DNA of 64,000 bases from Triticum aestivum (lineage: Eukaryota; Streptophyta; Magnoliopsida; Poales; Poaceae). Shown one piece after another: positions 32,905 through 44,033 of this stretch. The notes below the pieces were generated by a model, which was not told the DNA's origin, ran no database searches, and saw only the letters and a list, made by a program, of their open reading frames with translations. Within the stretch, counting starts at the first letter, position 1. Each line of letters begins with the position of its first letter. The position numbers and the translations under genes are program-made. The DNA is taken from NCBI RefSeq assembly GCF_018294505.1, contig NC_057798.1, forward strand, positions 369,436,199 to 369,500,198. Direction: 5' to 3'.

Positions 32905-34556
32905 TGTAGGACCTTGAAGTATGTCTAGAGGGGGGTGATTAGACTACTTGACCAATAAAAACTTAACCTTTTCCCAATTTTAGAGTTTGGCAGATTTTAG
33001 CTATTTTAGGACAAGTCAAGTAATCATCACACAATACAAGCAAGCATGCAAAGAGTGTATAGGCAGCGGAAATTAAAGCATGCAACTTGCAAGAAAGTAA
33101 AGGGAAGGGTTTGGAGGATTCAAACGCAATTGGAGACACAGATGTTTTTGGCGTGGTTCCGATAGGTGGTGCTATCGTACATCCACATTGATCGAGACTT
33201 CAACCCACGAAGGGTAACGGCTGCGCGAGTCCACGGAGGGCTCCACCCACGAAGGTTCCACGAAGAAGCAACCTTGTCTATCCCACCATGGCCGTCACCC
33301 AAGAAGGACTTGCCTCACTAGCGGTAGATCTTCACGAAGTAGGCGATCTCCTTGCCCTTACAAACTCCTTGGTTCAACTCCACAATCTTGTCGGAGGCTC
33401 CCAAGTGACACCTAGCCAATCTAGGAGACACCACTCTCCAAGAAGTAACAAATGGTGCATTGATGATGGTCTCCCCAACACTCAACTCTCTCTCATAGGA
33501 TTTGGATCTGGTGGAAAGAGGGTTTGAGTGGAAAGCAACTTGGGGAAGGCTGGAGATCGAGATTCATATGGTAGGAATGGAATATCTTGGCCTCAACACA
33601 TGAGTAGGTGGTTCTCTCTCAGAAATGGTAAGTTGGAAGTGTAGGTTTAGTCTGATTGCTCTCTCCACGAATGAAGAGGAGGTGGAGGGGTATATATAGC
33701 CTCCACACAAAATCTAACCGTTACACACTACCAAACTCGGTGGGACCGAATAGTTAAACTCGGTCGGACCAATTTAGTAAACCTAGTGACCATTAGTGAT
33801 TTTTGATGGGACCGACATGCATCTCGGTGAGACCGATTCTGTTAGGGTTAGGGCATAACGTAATCTCGGTAAGACCGATTACACAAACTCGGTAAGACCG
33901 ATTTTGGTAATAAGCTTTCCAGAGAGTTGGTCAGGTAAACTCGATGGGACCGATTTGCACTTTTCGGTGAGACTGAAATGTTACAAAAAGGAAACAGAGA
34001 GTTTACATTGCAATGTCGGTGGGACCAATCGCTCACTTCGGTTAGACCGAAACGTTACAAAGGGAAACAGAGAGATTACAATCCCATCTCAGTGAGACCG
34101 AGATCCCTATCGGTAAGACCGATTTGCTTAGGGTTTGTGGCAGTGGCTATGATTTTTGGAATCGGTGGCGCCGGATAGGAAGAATCGGTGTGACCGATTT
34201 TGGCTTTAGGTTTAGGTCATTTGTGGATGTGGGAAAGTAGTTGAGGGTTTTGGAGCATATCACTAAGCACATGAAGCAAGAGGCTTATTAAGCAACACCT
34301 CATCCCTTCTTGATAGTATTGGCTTTTCCTATAGACTCAATGTGATCTTGGATCACTAAAATGTAAAATGAAGAGTCTTGAGCTTTTGAGCTTGAGCCAA
34401 TCCTTTGTCCTTAGTATTTTGAGGGATCCACTTTCATCATCCATGCCATGCCATTCATTGAGCTTTCCTGAAACAATAGTCTTGGAATAGCATTAGCTCA
34501 ATGAGCTATATGTTGTTATGAATTACCAAAACCACCTAGGGATAGTTGCACTTTCA
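32905..34556 (-). repeat. 5' LTR of the Sirevirus-type element
   Basis: 1652 bp, closely similar to 24675-26338 (a few percent divergence and small indels, including a deletion near 33470 and a 30 bp difference near 33727). TATA at 33691-33698 on the minus strand; palindrome array at 33725-34205. Confidence 0.93.
33725..34205. promoter_or_regulatory. Near-palindrome array CTCGGTNNGACCGA in U3 (5' LTR)
   Basis: Same array as in the 3' LTR with one extra copy near 33727 (CTCGGTGGGACCGAA) and several single-base losses of symmetry. It lies just upstream of the minus-strand TATA at 33691. Confidence 0.85.
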
Positions 34557-35674
34557 AATGCGCGTGCCCGACATGGACAGCCACAACAACTGGAGGGCCA
34601 TCGACAAGTCAGCACATGATGCTCACTCCTATGGATGGCAGCCAGATAGGTTGTACCCTCATCTTACTTGTGTGCAACATTTATGGCTTTGTTATTCATC
34701 TAAGCATGGAAAATAGATCATCAAATTTCACTGTATATTCATGTTGATCTCTTACGGGTCTTGTTCAGGAGTTAACGTTGTTCCATAGTTCAGCTAAGAT
34801 ACTTGTTCTTTAGGTAACGTTGTTCCATAGTTATCATCCATCAGCCAATGCTATCCCACAGGCTGGTGATTATAGTATTATACAACTTCTAGTATTACCT
34901 ATGTTGTTCTTTAATTCTTTTTTGTGCCATCTAGTTAATCTCGAGTACAAACGATACATATTCTGTAGCTTTCATTTGTGTTCTCCCTTTAGTTTATGAG
35001 ACCTACTGCTGCTACTTAACGCCAGTCCTACTATTTATGTCGTCTCCTACATGCACTCATTACATAAATCTAACTACTAGTTGTCTTCCATGCACGTCAG
35101 ATATAATTGCACACACTGATATATCCACAAGAACCTCACGGAGCAATGTAAAGGCCAATAAACTTGATGTCAATGATACCCAATATGATGGAACATGTAA
35201 AGGCAGTTCTTCAGAAGACTTGCAGAAAGATGATGAATCCTCTTCACCAAACAAGGTCCTTGCTCTAACTTGGCCTGTGAATGGGTACAACATGCATATA
35301 ATGTCCTGGTGTGTATCTACTCTGTTGGAATGCCATGTGCTTAGCATGCTGATCATGCATGTAAATATGTCATGCCTTCCTGTTTTTTTTTCAGTACCTA
35401 TTCCATTCATGATAACATGTTTTCAAATTCAAGTACTGTCATTCTACTCTATCGCAATCCCATCTGCTTAATTTGGACATCATGCTTCTAAATATCTTAT
35501 GCATTGTTATTCATCAGTATGTACTTCATCTGTCTACGATACCATGTTTTTTTACATTGAAGTGATGTTCTAGTGCTCTGTTGCAATGCCATCTTAGTTT
35601 CCCAATCATACACGTGTATGTTGCCTTAGTTATTTCTGTACGTATTCCGCTAGCATACAGTTTTATATTCAACT

Positions 35675-36504
35675 AGTGTTTTTTGGCTGTATTGTCCTGT
35701 CGTATCCCTAGCTCTTACACCATACTCCTCCGTCAAGATTACATGTTGCCGAAATGGATAGAAAAGGATGTATCTAGAACTGAAATACGCCTAGACCCAT
35801 CCATTATTTTCCGGATGGAGGGAATACATGTCAATATGTCATGCCTTTCTATTCTTCAGTACCTATTCCATCTCTTTGTTGTCGCATGTTTTATAATTAA
35901 AGCACCATTCTTATATACAAGGCATGCAAGGGGAAGACGACTATGATAGAATCTGAAGGGTTACAAACAAGGCCTTTGCAAAAGATCGAAACGCCAGGAG
36001 ATAGTAAACCAACTCCAGTTTTTATAGATACTGCTCCAGCATAGAGAAACCTAACTCCTACTGATAATAAGCAGATTCCAGTGGCCAAAGAACTAGTCCG
36101 CTCCAGTCCAGCAAAAATATGTCAACTCCATTCTAAGAAGCGTGTGTGTATCCTTGCATCATGAAATTTATAGCATGCTGATCAGTTTTTCTACATGTTT
36201 CTTACCCATCTCTCTTTTAGAAAATAAGCTTAACAGATAGAAGAATTTCTACAATGGTATCATTTATGAGGAAAGATTCTTGCATGAATTCTCTCTGCTC
36301 CAATGTAGATGTAAGTACCTGTTGTATATCACTAAATTTTTACATCAGCATGTATTTTGTTAATCGGCGTGAATCCAACCTTTATCTGATCTAAATTTAG
36401 TTGTAGCAAAATGTATGATTAAAGGCCACAATGTTGATTTTTGTAAGGAAAACTGCCTCGCAGTTTTGCATCCTGAGCTGCATGAGTGTACTATCTCATA
36501 TCAG
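35675..36504 (+). repeat. Tandem duplication, unit 1 (exons D1 and E1)
   Basis: About 830 bp, starting near GTGTTTTTTGGCTGTATTGTC and ending near GTACTATCTCATATCA. It is highly similar to 36542-37366 in the same orientation. It contains a Stowaway MITE, exon D1 (222 bp, with one TAG at 36042) and exon E1 (90 bp). Both exons are phase 0, so duplication leaves the frame unchanged. A degenerate third copy of its start is visible near 35355-35410. Confidence 0.92.
35725..35824. mobile_element. Stowaway MITE in duplication unit 1
   Basis: CTCCTCCGTCAAGATT...CCGGATGGAGGGAA, flanked by TA at 35723-35724 and 35825-35826. Its partner at 36591-36691 occupies the same place in unit 2, so it predates the duplication. 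Confidence 0.8.
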
Positions 36505-36541
36505 TGGGTTTGAATACTTTGGTTCTGCAGTGGGATTTTTA

Positions 36542-37366
36542 GTGTTTTTTTACTATGTTGTCTTGTCGTATCACTAGCTCTTACATCATACTCCCTCCGT
36601 CCGGATTACATGTCGCAGAAATGGATAAAACTAGATGTATCTAGAACTGAAATATGCCTAGACCCATCCATTTATTTCCGGATGGAGGGAATACATGTCA
36701 ATATGTCATGCCTTTCTATTCTTTAGTACCTATTCCATCTCTACTGTAGCATGTTTTATAACTGAATCACCATTCTTCTATATAAGGCATGCAAGGGGAA
36801 GACGGCTATGTTAGAATCTGAAGGGTTACAAACCAGGTCTTTGTAAAAGATCCAAACGCCAGGAGATAATAAACCAACTCCATTTTTCATAGATACTGCT
36901 CCAGGACAGAGAAACCCAACTCCCACTGATAATAAGCAGATTCCAGTGGCCAAAGAACTAGTCCGCTCCAGTCCAGCAAAAGAATGTCAACTCCATTCTA
37001 AGAAGCGTGTGCGTATCCTCGCATCATGAAATTTTATAGCATTCTGATCATATTTTCTACATGTTTCTTACCCATCTCTCTTTTAGAAAATAAGGTTAAA
37101 CGATAGAAGACTTCCTCCATTGGGATCGTATTCGAGGAAAATATCTTGCGGGAATTCTCTATGCTCCAATGCTGATGTAAGTACCTGTTGTATATCACTA
37201 TATTTTTACATTAGCATTTATTTTGTTAATCAGCGTGAATCTAACCTTTATCTGATCTAAAATTAGTTGTAGCAAAATGTTAAAGGCGCCAACGTTGACT
37301 TTTGTAAGGAAAACTGCCTGGTAGTTTTGCATACTGAGCTGCATGAATGTACTATCTCATATCACA
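36542..37366 (+). repeat. Tandem duplication, unit 2 (exons D2 and E2)
   Basis: Second unit, separated from the first by about 37 bp. Exons D2 (222 bp) and E2 (90 bp) have exactly the lengths of D1 and E1. D2 has CAG where D1 has TAG (36042) but TAA at 36844 where D1 has CAA. Confidence 0.92.
36591..36691. mobile_element. Stowaway MITE in duplication unit 2
   Basis: CTCCCTCCGTCCGGATTAC...TTTCCGGATGGAGGGAA, flanked by TA at 36589-36590 and 36692-36693. Better preserved than its partner. Confidence 0.88.
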
Positions 37367-38003
37367 CACATTACTGAATTGTAGTGCTTCTCTGGTTGCC
37401 CATTCATTCATTGTGTCAATGTTGCTTTCATATTACCTTACCTGGATGATGATAGTTGTGCCATATTGTGTTAATTTGGTGTAGGCTAGTTGCCCAAACG
37501 TTCATTGTGTCAATGTTGCTTTCCTATTATCTGACTTGGCCAATTATAGCAATGCTAGTGTGTTAATTTTGTGCCGGTTGCTAAAGATAAGAAGACAAAC
37601 TCTGAAAACAGCAAGGCAACCCCATTGTTTCTTTCCAGTAAATCTAGGGCAGGTAATATGGCAATAACTCATGATTAATCTGTTTGGTTCCCGTCCTAAT
37701 TTATGTTATGATGCAGTGGTCGAGACACTCTCCACTATCAATAATACAAGCCTACCAAAATCGCCATCTGAATATGTTCAGTATCCTCTGTCTCGAATGC
37801 AACGGAATAAATGTATGTTTGTGAACCAATTAATGGCTGAAGCAATGGTGGAACTGGTGGATGAATCATAGCTGCAGAGTCGTGCGACACAAAAGCTGAT
37901 CAATGTTTTCAGAGACAGTGTAGCAAAGTAGCAAGAACTTGCCCACATGCTTATTGGCATCATCTGTGCTGTGGTTGCAGATTGTGATGTTGTAGATGGT
38001 TAG

Positions 38004-38139
38004 GTTCTGCTCATTTATTTGCACTGGCATCAATCTTTGGTTGCCCAGTGGATGTAATTTCCTGTAATATATGCTGGATGAGCAACGTTATTCCCTATAT
38101 GCCGTACCTTTGCTTGATCGGTTTTGGTCCTGTGCATAA
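38004..38139 (+). other. 3' flank of the gene-like unit
   Basis: After the last in-frame stop (38001-38003) the sequence reads as a 3' UTR: T-rich with GTAATATATGCTGG, and no standard AATAAA seen. It passes directly into the GGGCC repeat array, with no spacer between the gene and the array. Confidence 0.35.
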
Positions 38140-39185
38140 TTTCTCGTCCTAATGGGCTCAAATTATCTAATTTGGCCTAAAGACATGTACGAACTTTAGT
38201 GGGCCCATTAAGTTAATGGGCTGTTACTAGGCCGAAAGTTAATGGTCAGCCCTCTTACCTCCCGGGTCGTTAATAGGCGACATTGAAGCGGGCAACAGGT
38301 GGGCCCAATTTATTTCACGGGCTGTTAACAGGTCGTTACTAAGTTTGGGCTACATATGGCCCAACTATACTGTAGGCCTTTAGCAGGCGGAAAGAGACAG
38401 CGGGCTTGTACTGGACCATGAAGAGCATGGGCCGCTAAGAGGCCGAAAGTCTGGTCGTATTGTAAATGGACCAACAGTGTTGTGGGCCTTTAGCAGGCCG
38501 AAAGAGAAACCGGGCTGGTATTGGACCATGAAGAGCATGGGCCGTTAAAAGGCCAAAACTAAGGTCCGACTACAAATGGCCCAACTCATTTATGGTCTGT
38601 TAACAGGCCGAAAGGCACACAGGGACTGGAATTGGCCCAACACTTAAATGGGTCGCTAAAAGCCAAAAACTAAGGTTCGACTACAAATGGCCCAACTGAT
38701 TTATGGGCCGTCAACAGGCTGAAAGTGACACCGGGCCGGAAATTAGCCCAACACTTAAATGCGCCGCTTAAAGGCCAAAACTCAGGTCCGACTACAAATG
38801 GCCCATCAGATTTATGGGTCGTCAACAGGCTGAAAGACACACCGGGCTGGAAATTAGCCCAACATTTAAATGGGTCGCTAAAAGGCCGAAAGATGTACAT
38901 CCTGAAAATTGGCCCATCCATTAAATGGGTCGTTAAGAGGCCGAAATCTCATTGGGCCGATATTGAGCCCAAATATATAGCGGGCTGTTAACGGGCTCGA
39001 ACTGACATGGGCTGCAATGGTGTCAACTCTTGAACGGGCCGTTGACAGGCCGAATTGGCACATCTCGTATGGGCCGTGGGCTTAAATGGACCTGACACAA
39101 GTAGGCCTTATATGGGCCGGCATGCTAATTTTTACTGGGCTGGCCTTTTTCACCGGAATGGGCCACTGTTGGGCCGTGCCACGTG
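38140..39185 (+). repeat. 54-56 bp periodic array, CACTA-like subterminal repeats
   Basis: About sixteen degenerate copies of ATGGGCCGTTAACAGGCCGAAAG, most starting 52-58 bp apart (for example near 38429, 38483, 38537, 38594, 38702, 38814, 38869, 38925, 39033). TGGGCC and GGCCGAAA are present on one strand and GGCCCA on the other between copies. Such arrays of short repeats are typical of CACTA transposon ends in Triticeae, where the transposase binds. No terminal CACTA motif is visible, since a retrotransposon LTR starts at 39231. Confidence 0.75.
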
Positions 39186-39230
39186 TCGACCTATGATAGG
39201 TGCCTCCTGTCCCATGAGTGGATGACATCT

Positions 39231-42200
39231 TGTCACATCCTGATTTTCATGCCATAACAGTTAAGCTAATAAATCATGACAAATTGTGGTTTGAGAAAAA
39301 CTTTTGAGTGTTTAGGTCTTTGCTTGATTTGATTTTGTGTGTTGGTTGCAAGTGCTCTAAAAATCAAATAAATCCTCCAACTCTTATACTCCTTCTCCTT
39401 CATCCAAAACCTTGACCAATGATCATGCCATGTGTGTTGGACATAAAAATAATTTCTTGCAAAAATATTTTGGCCAAAAAGTATTTTCTAAATTAGGTTT
39501 TCCAAAACCCCCTAAATTGAGACTTGAACTACAAGTACTTAATTAAAGGTGTGAAAAATCTTTAAAAATTATATTTGACTCTTATTAGATATAGGACACC
39601 CAGAAACCACAAAAATATAATTTCAAAAGTTAATTTCCTATTTTATTTAAAGGCTTTTTCTTTAGGCCAGAAATGGTCTTTAATAGGTTAAAATTATTTT
39701 TAAGCTTCAAAAATATTTGAGAAAAATCAGGGAAACTCAGTGGATATATATTTTCCATATATAAGAGTTTCATCACATGGTCATGTGCAAATTATTGGAC
39801 AAAACCTCCCAAAACCATTTCTGCCCATTTAAATGATTTGAAATATTTCTACAGGAAATATTTTCATAAACATCCAAGAAAATTCCATCATGTCACAAAT
39901 GCTCTATTTGGTGATCTTGCCAAGTCTCATGTCATGGAGAACAGTATAACCCCATGAAACCCTCTCAAAACCATTTATGTCCTTTTTCAAGTTTGAACAA
40001 CTTTACATTATCAAACTTGTCCAAATGCTCTCAACCAAGTGGCACAACCACATGCTAAAATGGTCTAATTATTAATCTAGACCAAGTGGCACAAGTTGGA
40101 GAACAAGTTAACTTGATCAAAGTGCCCCAAAACCCTTCTTGTCCAGAACCAAATTTGAACAACTCTACATTGGCAACCTTCTCCTTTTGATCTCAACTTT
40201 TGTGGACATGTTCAGATCCTCAAATGATGACACTACACCAAGTGGTCCATCAAGGAGAATAGATTTGCATGTCTAAATCTTGGAAAGTCCATTTCTGTTG
40301 ATTTATAGGGTTTACAAAAGTTGCATTGGCAACTTTGCCCAAATGGACTCAATCTTGGTGGAACCATTTGTTTTCTCATCTCATTTGGCCCTGTCAAGCC
40401 TTATGACAAGAGGAGTTCATATTCTTTCCTAAATCAAGAACAAACACCTTCTGCCATTTTTTCTAAAAACGCCAATTTGACCACTTCCACTAATCTCCAT
40501 GAGTTCTCCTCTTTACCACAACCCCTCCTAGTCCCCCTCTACCTCTGGTGTGCTTCCCTGCCCGAGAGGCAATGATGAAGGGGGGGGGGCAGGGACCCAC
40601 TTTTCTTCTCTGGACAACACCATTTCCACTATCTCTCAACTCCCTCTCCCCTCCAGTGGATCCCCAGGGCATCCAATGGCATTGCCACATTGTTTACTCC
40701 CCACTGCCGCTGCCAGACGCAAGTGGACACGGCAGAGCGCACAAAACACGCTCATGTCGGCCAAAAGCCTACTCTGGGGCGTGCTACAGTGGCGTCCGAG
40801 CCTTGCCACCGTGCTCCCGTCCACCTCGGGCCGCCCAAGCGCGCCAGTCGATGCGCCTCAGTGTCTGCATCATGCCAGCGGGCCTCCAACTTGCCCTCGC
40901 GCCCTCCTCTCACCCCTGCGATGCGTGCTCGAGCGCCGCCCGCGTCCGCCAGTGGCTGCCCGCGTCCCTGGCCTGCCTCGCGCTCGCTCCTCTCTCCATC
41001 TCTCCTTCCCTTGACCTGGACCACGCCCACGAGCACCTCAGACACGCCCCAAAGCACCCGTTTGGCCCCTGGCAACGCCCCGAGCCGTGGCCGTGTGCCC
41101 CGCCTACGGCACCTCCCGGCCGCGCCCATATAGGGCCACCCCCGAGCCTTCTCTTGTCTCCAACTGCTCTCTCTCTCTCCCTCTCGCGCATCCTCTGACC
41201 GACCCACTGCTCTTCCCGTGCTCTCCTTGCACCTCCATGGCCGGAGCAGTGCCGCCGGCCGCCGCTTAAATTCTTGGGCCTCGACCCCTCTCTCTTCCCC
41301 ATCAACACTCCCGCACCCTCTCATCACCACCGCCAACTCACCCCGTGATCCATCTCCTCCTCCTCGTGCCTTCCTTGCTGTCCCGAACCCCGCCATCGCC
41401 TGTTCCTGCGGCGGCCAAGAACTCGCTCGCTGTAGCGCTCCCCGATGGAAACTGGGTCCCCAGGTGGACGCGGCCCATCCTCCCGAGCTCGCCGGAGTCC
41501 GGGCGGTCGCCGGAGGTGGCTAGAGCCACCGGAACAGGCGCCGGCAAGCGCTCGTCCCTGCCTCCTCTGCCTCCTCCGTCGCGCGCAGGAGGAGGGCGAC
41601 GACCCTGTGGGTGGACCCCGCAGGTCAGTGCCCCGTCAGCTGGCCCCACCGTTTAAGTGGAGACGCACTGGGAAAATACGCCTCCGAGGTGGACCCTGCA
41701 CGCGTGCGGCTGAACCGATGGGCCGGCCCAGTTGCGCCTCGGCGCTAAACCCTGCCCGGTGTGCGCTGCCGCCGCTGGATTGGGCCCATTTAGGTAAATC
41801 CCTTTTCTTTTTCTTTTTCTGTGGACTGGTAAAATCCATAAAATATTCTAATTAACTCCAAATTTGATGATTCAAATTTCTAGTGACTCTATAAATCATG
41901 ATCTACCTGTTGGTGCAACATGCACATTTTTCGAGAGACTTTTTCTTCACAAACATTTATCAAATCTTGTTTTTTCATTTCTGTAATGAACTTTAGAAAA
42001 TCACAGAGAGCCCATTTTTGATCCAAATTCCATGATTCAAAATCCTAGATGTCTATAAGTTCAAAACTTAGTTTTTGAACATTTTTACTAATACTTTCTG
42101 TATCACCTCAAATAATGGTCTATTTCTTCATGTATAGCAAACTTTGCAAATTCATAGAGAAATCATTTGAACTCCAAATCTAGTGAAACCAACTCCTAGG

Positions 42201-44016
42201 TGCCTCAAAAACCATTCTTTGTTAAATGGTTGCCTTTTCTCATTTTTCAAAAATATATTTCTGTGCTCTTCCTACAAATCCATTAACCCCTTGATTTCAT
42301 CATATCAAAATGTTTAGGAATATCCACTGACCCAATTCCAATGAAACCACTCTAGTTAATTTTCATATAACCAGAGATGTCCTAGAAAAGTCATATTAAT
42401 ATTTTTAGAGCACTTTTATTTTCTGCCTTGTTGTGTTGCTTATTGTGATTGTTTCCGACGTTAGTTGACGAAGTACACGGAGTACTTGGAGAAGGACCAG
42501 AAGATTTCAAGACTCTGATGAACCAGGCAAGCAACCCTTTGACCATGATGAACCATTTTACATCATAATAGCATTTTCGTTGCTTCACTGAGTGCATGAT
42601 ATACTTTGAATGGCAATCTTGCTAGGCTTGCCTCCGTTGCATACTCCATTGATACTTGCATTGATCATGACTCTACCCTTGCTTAGAGTTGTGTTGGTGG
42701 GTTGTAGGAATATTCTATAGTAGATGGCTACGCAATGTGGGTCAGGGTTATGCATGGAAAGAAACAAGTCTGGTTTGACATACTTGCAAGCAGACCCAAT
42801 GGGTGCCACTGATGCCCCTGGGAGATGATGATGAACTAGGTCACTACTTGGTGGAGAAGTAGTGTACCGAGGTTTGATAAAAGTGTTGTTTACAGAGACG
42901 GATTATATTTAAGATTTGTCGACTGTCCCAACCTTAGATGCGCAACCACTCTACCCTTATATGGGAAAGGGCATTATTGATTACCTAGGCCGATACTAGC
43001 TTGGAGCCTGCATTACTAGTAACGGGAGAGTCATTGTTGCGCTCTCTCGGGACGGGGTCGTGCCAGGTACGGCGGCCATGTCTGTTTTCACAGGGCATCG
43101 GATACACCATTGGTACCCCGTGCTTATGGTATGTGTTGAATATGGGAGCGAGGCTCCACAATTTTAAGATGTGAAATGTTGGGCATGGGGTTACTACCAA
43201 TCGAGTGGACTCTATGTTAGTGTCGTCTAGGGAAAGATAGTGATCGGGTGCTTACCCCGGGTACTTGAGGTATCGCAGGTCGTGGATGACACGAACATTC
43301 CTCGGATCTTGTGGGTAAAGTGTGCAACCTCTGCAGAGTGTAAAACTATTCGAATAGCCGTGTCCACGGTCAAGGACAGTTGGGTGGTGCTGCTTAGACT
43401 ATGTCCATATGTTTCTAGAAAACAACACGGTTTGGTAAATCTGTTGACGTGATTCATGAGGAAGTCACGTTGAGCTTGAGCATGAGTTGTTCATAACTCC
43501 TTCTCTATGTTGATGTCTGTAACCTCCTGATACTTGTTGCAGACACATTCATGTCCTTGACAAATGATGATCATACTTGCATGAGAAAAACTAGCTTTTC
43601 GCAAAAATGCCAAATTAGCAGTAGAACCTTGCATAATTACTCTGCTATCACTCTTGCGTTGCTTGCGAGTACATTCAAAGTACTCATTGGCTTGCCACTG
43701 GTTATTTTATTGGTCAGGCATGAAAGACAAGACATATTGAAGAGTTCTTTGGTGACGATCGTGCGAGCTAGGACGCTTTCCCAGTCAAAATGCCTGTAGG
43801 GTTAAGGCATATGGCATGGGTCCAAGTTATTGATGAAGATTTCCGCTGCAATGTTATGCTCAAGACTTGACCATAATGGTTGTAATTCATGTAAGACGGT
43901 ATGTATGGATGTAAGACTCTTGTTATTCAGCTTCTGTGTGTTCAGTGAGCATTGATCTCTGGGATCATTGTACACATGCATTCGGTGATCACGACTTGTG
44001 AGTCGGGGTCCCCACA
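39231..44016 (+). repeat. 5' LTR of a second gypsy-type family (4786 bp)
   Basis: TGTCACATCCTG to GGTCCCCACA, followed by the primer site TGGTATCAGAGCC. It is AT-rich, with a GC-rich block at 40480-41800 and then an AT-rich downstream part, the same plan as the LTR at 11446-15629. It shares that LTR's ends and the CTATTCGAATAGCCGTGTCC motif (about 43345-43364), but little else is alignable. No 3' partner is present in the window. The long ORFs in the GC-rich block lack supporting features. Confidence 0.8.
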
Positions 44017-44020
44017 GAGC

Positions 44021-44033
44021 TGGTATCAGAGCC
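44021..44033 (+). other. Primer-binding site (tRNA-iMet type)
   Basis: TGGTATCAGAGCC, four bases after the LTR end at 44016. It fixes the LTR as a 5' LTR in plus orientation. Confidence 0.88.

Larger units (their letters stand above)
24675..34556 (-). mobile_element. Sirevirus-type copia element lacking a polymerase region, with a 678-codon extra ORF
   Basis: Minus-strand element of 9882 bp. LTRs are 32905-34556 (5') and 24675-26338 (3'), with ends TGAAAG and CCTACA on the minus strand. The primer site is TGGTATCAGAGC (32902-32891). Flanking 5 bp are GATGC and AATGC, a target duplication with one mismatch. GGGGGAG polypurine tracts are clustered before the 3' LTR (26341, 26447, 26789), as is typical of Sireviruses. 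The 6.57 kb interior holds a frameshifted gag, a 1.75 kb non-coding block with LTR-like regulatory repeats, and one intact 678-codon ORF. No protease, integrase, reverse transcriptase or RNase H frame is present, so it is non-autonomous. LTR sequence and gag resemble the Triticeae Maximus/Inga group from memory; I give that only as a likely affiliation. Confidence 0.9.
23815..38003 (+). pseudogene. Multi-exon gene-like unit split by a Sirevirus-type element, with stop codons at glutamine codons
   Basis: I do not recognise the family. Splice sites and phases give a consistent model: exon A 23815-23986, B 24631-24674 plus 34562-34649, C 35101-35255, D1 35922-36143, E1 36221-36310, D2 36787-37008, E2 37087-37176, F 37559-37652, G 37717-38003. 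A, B and F end in phase 1; C, D and E end in phase 0; each next exon begins in the matching phase. Removing the retroelement and one target copy leaves exon B open. In-frame stops are TAG at 23950, 36042, 37869 and 37929, and TAA at 36844. Where the duplicate copy can be compared, the alternative codon is CAG or CAA. The last part reads LMAEAMVELVDES, stop, LQSRATQKLINVFRDSVAK. It may be a resident gene or the ORF of a CACTA-like transposon. Confidence 0.6.

Noticed and set aside
38670..38991. Frames across the GGGCC array (Lys/Gly/Pro-rich)
   Set aside because: Periodic translation of the 54-56 bp repeat; no start context or domain.
40548..41855. Long frames in the GC-rich block of the second gypsy-type LTR
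   Set aside because: Same reason: GC-rich sequence open in several frames on both strands, Pro/Ala/Arg-rich with no domain, inside an LTR.
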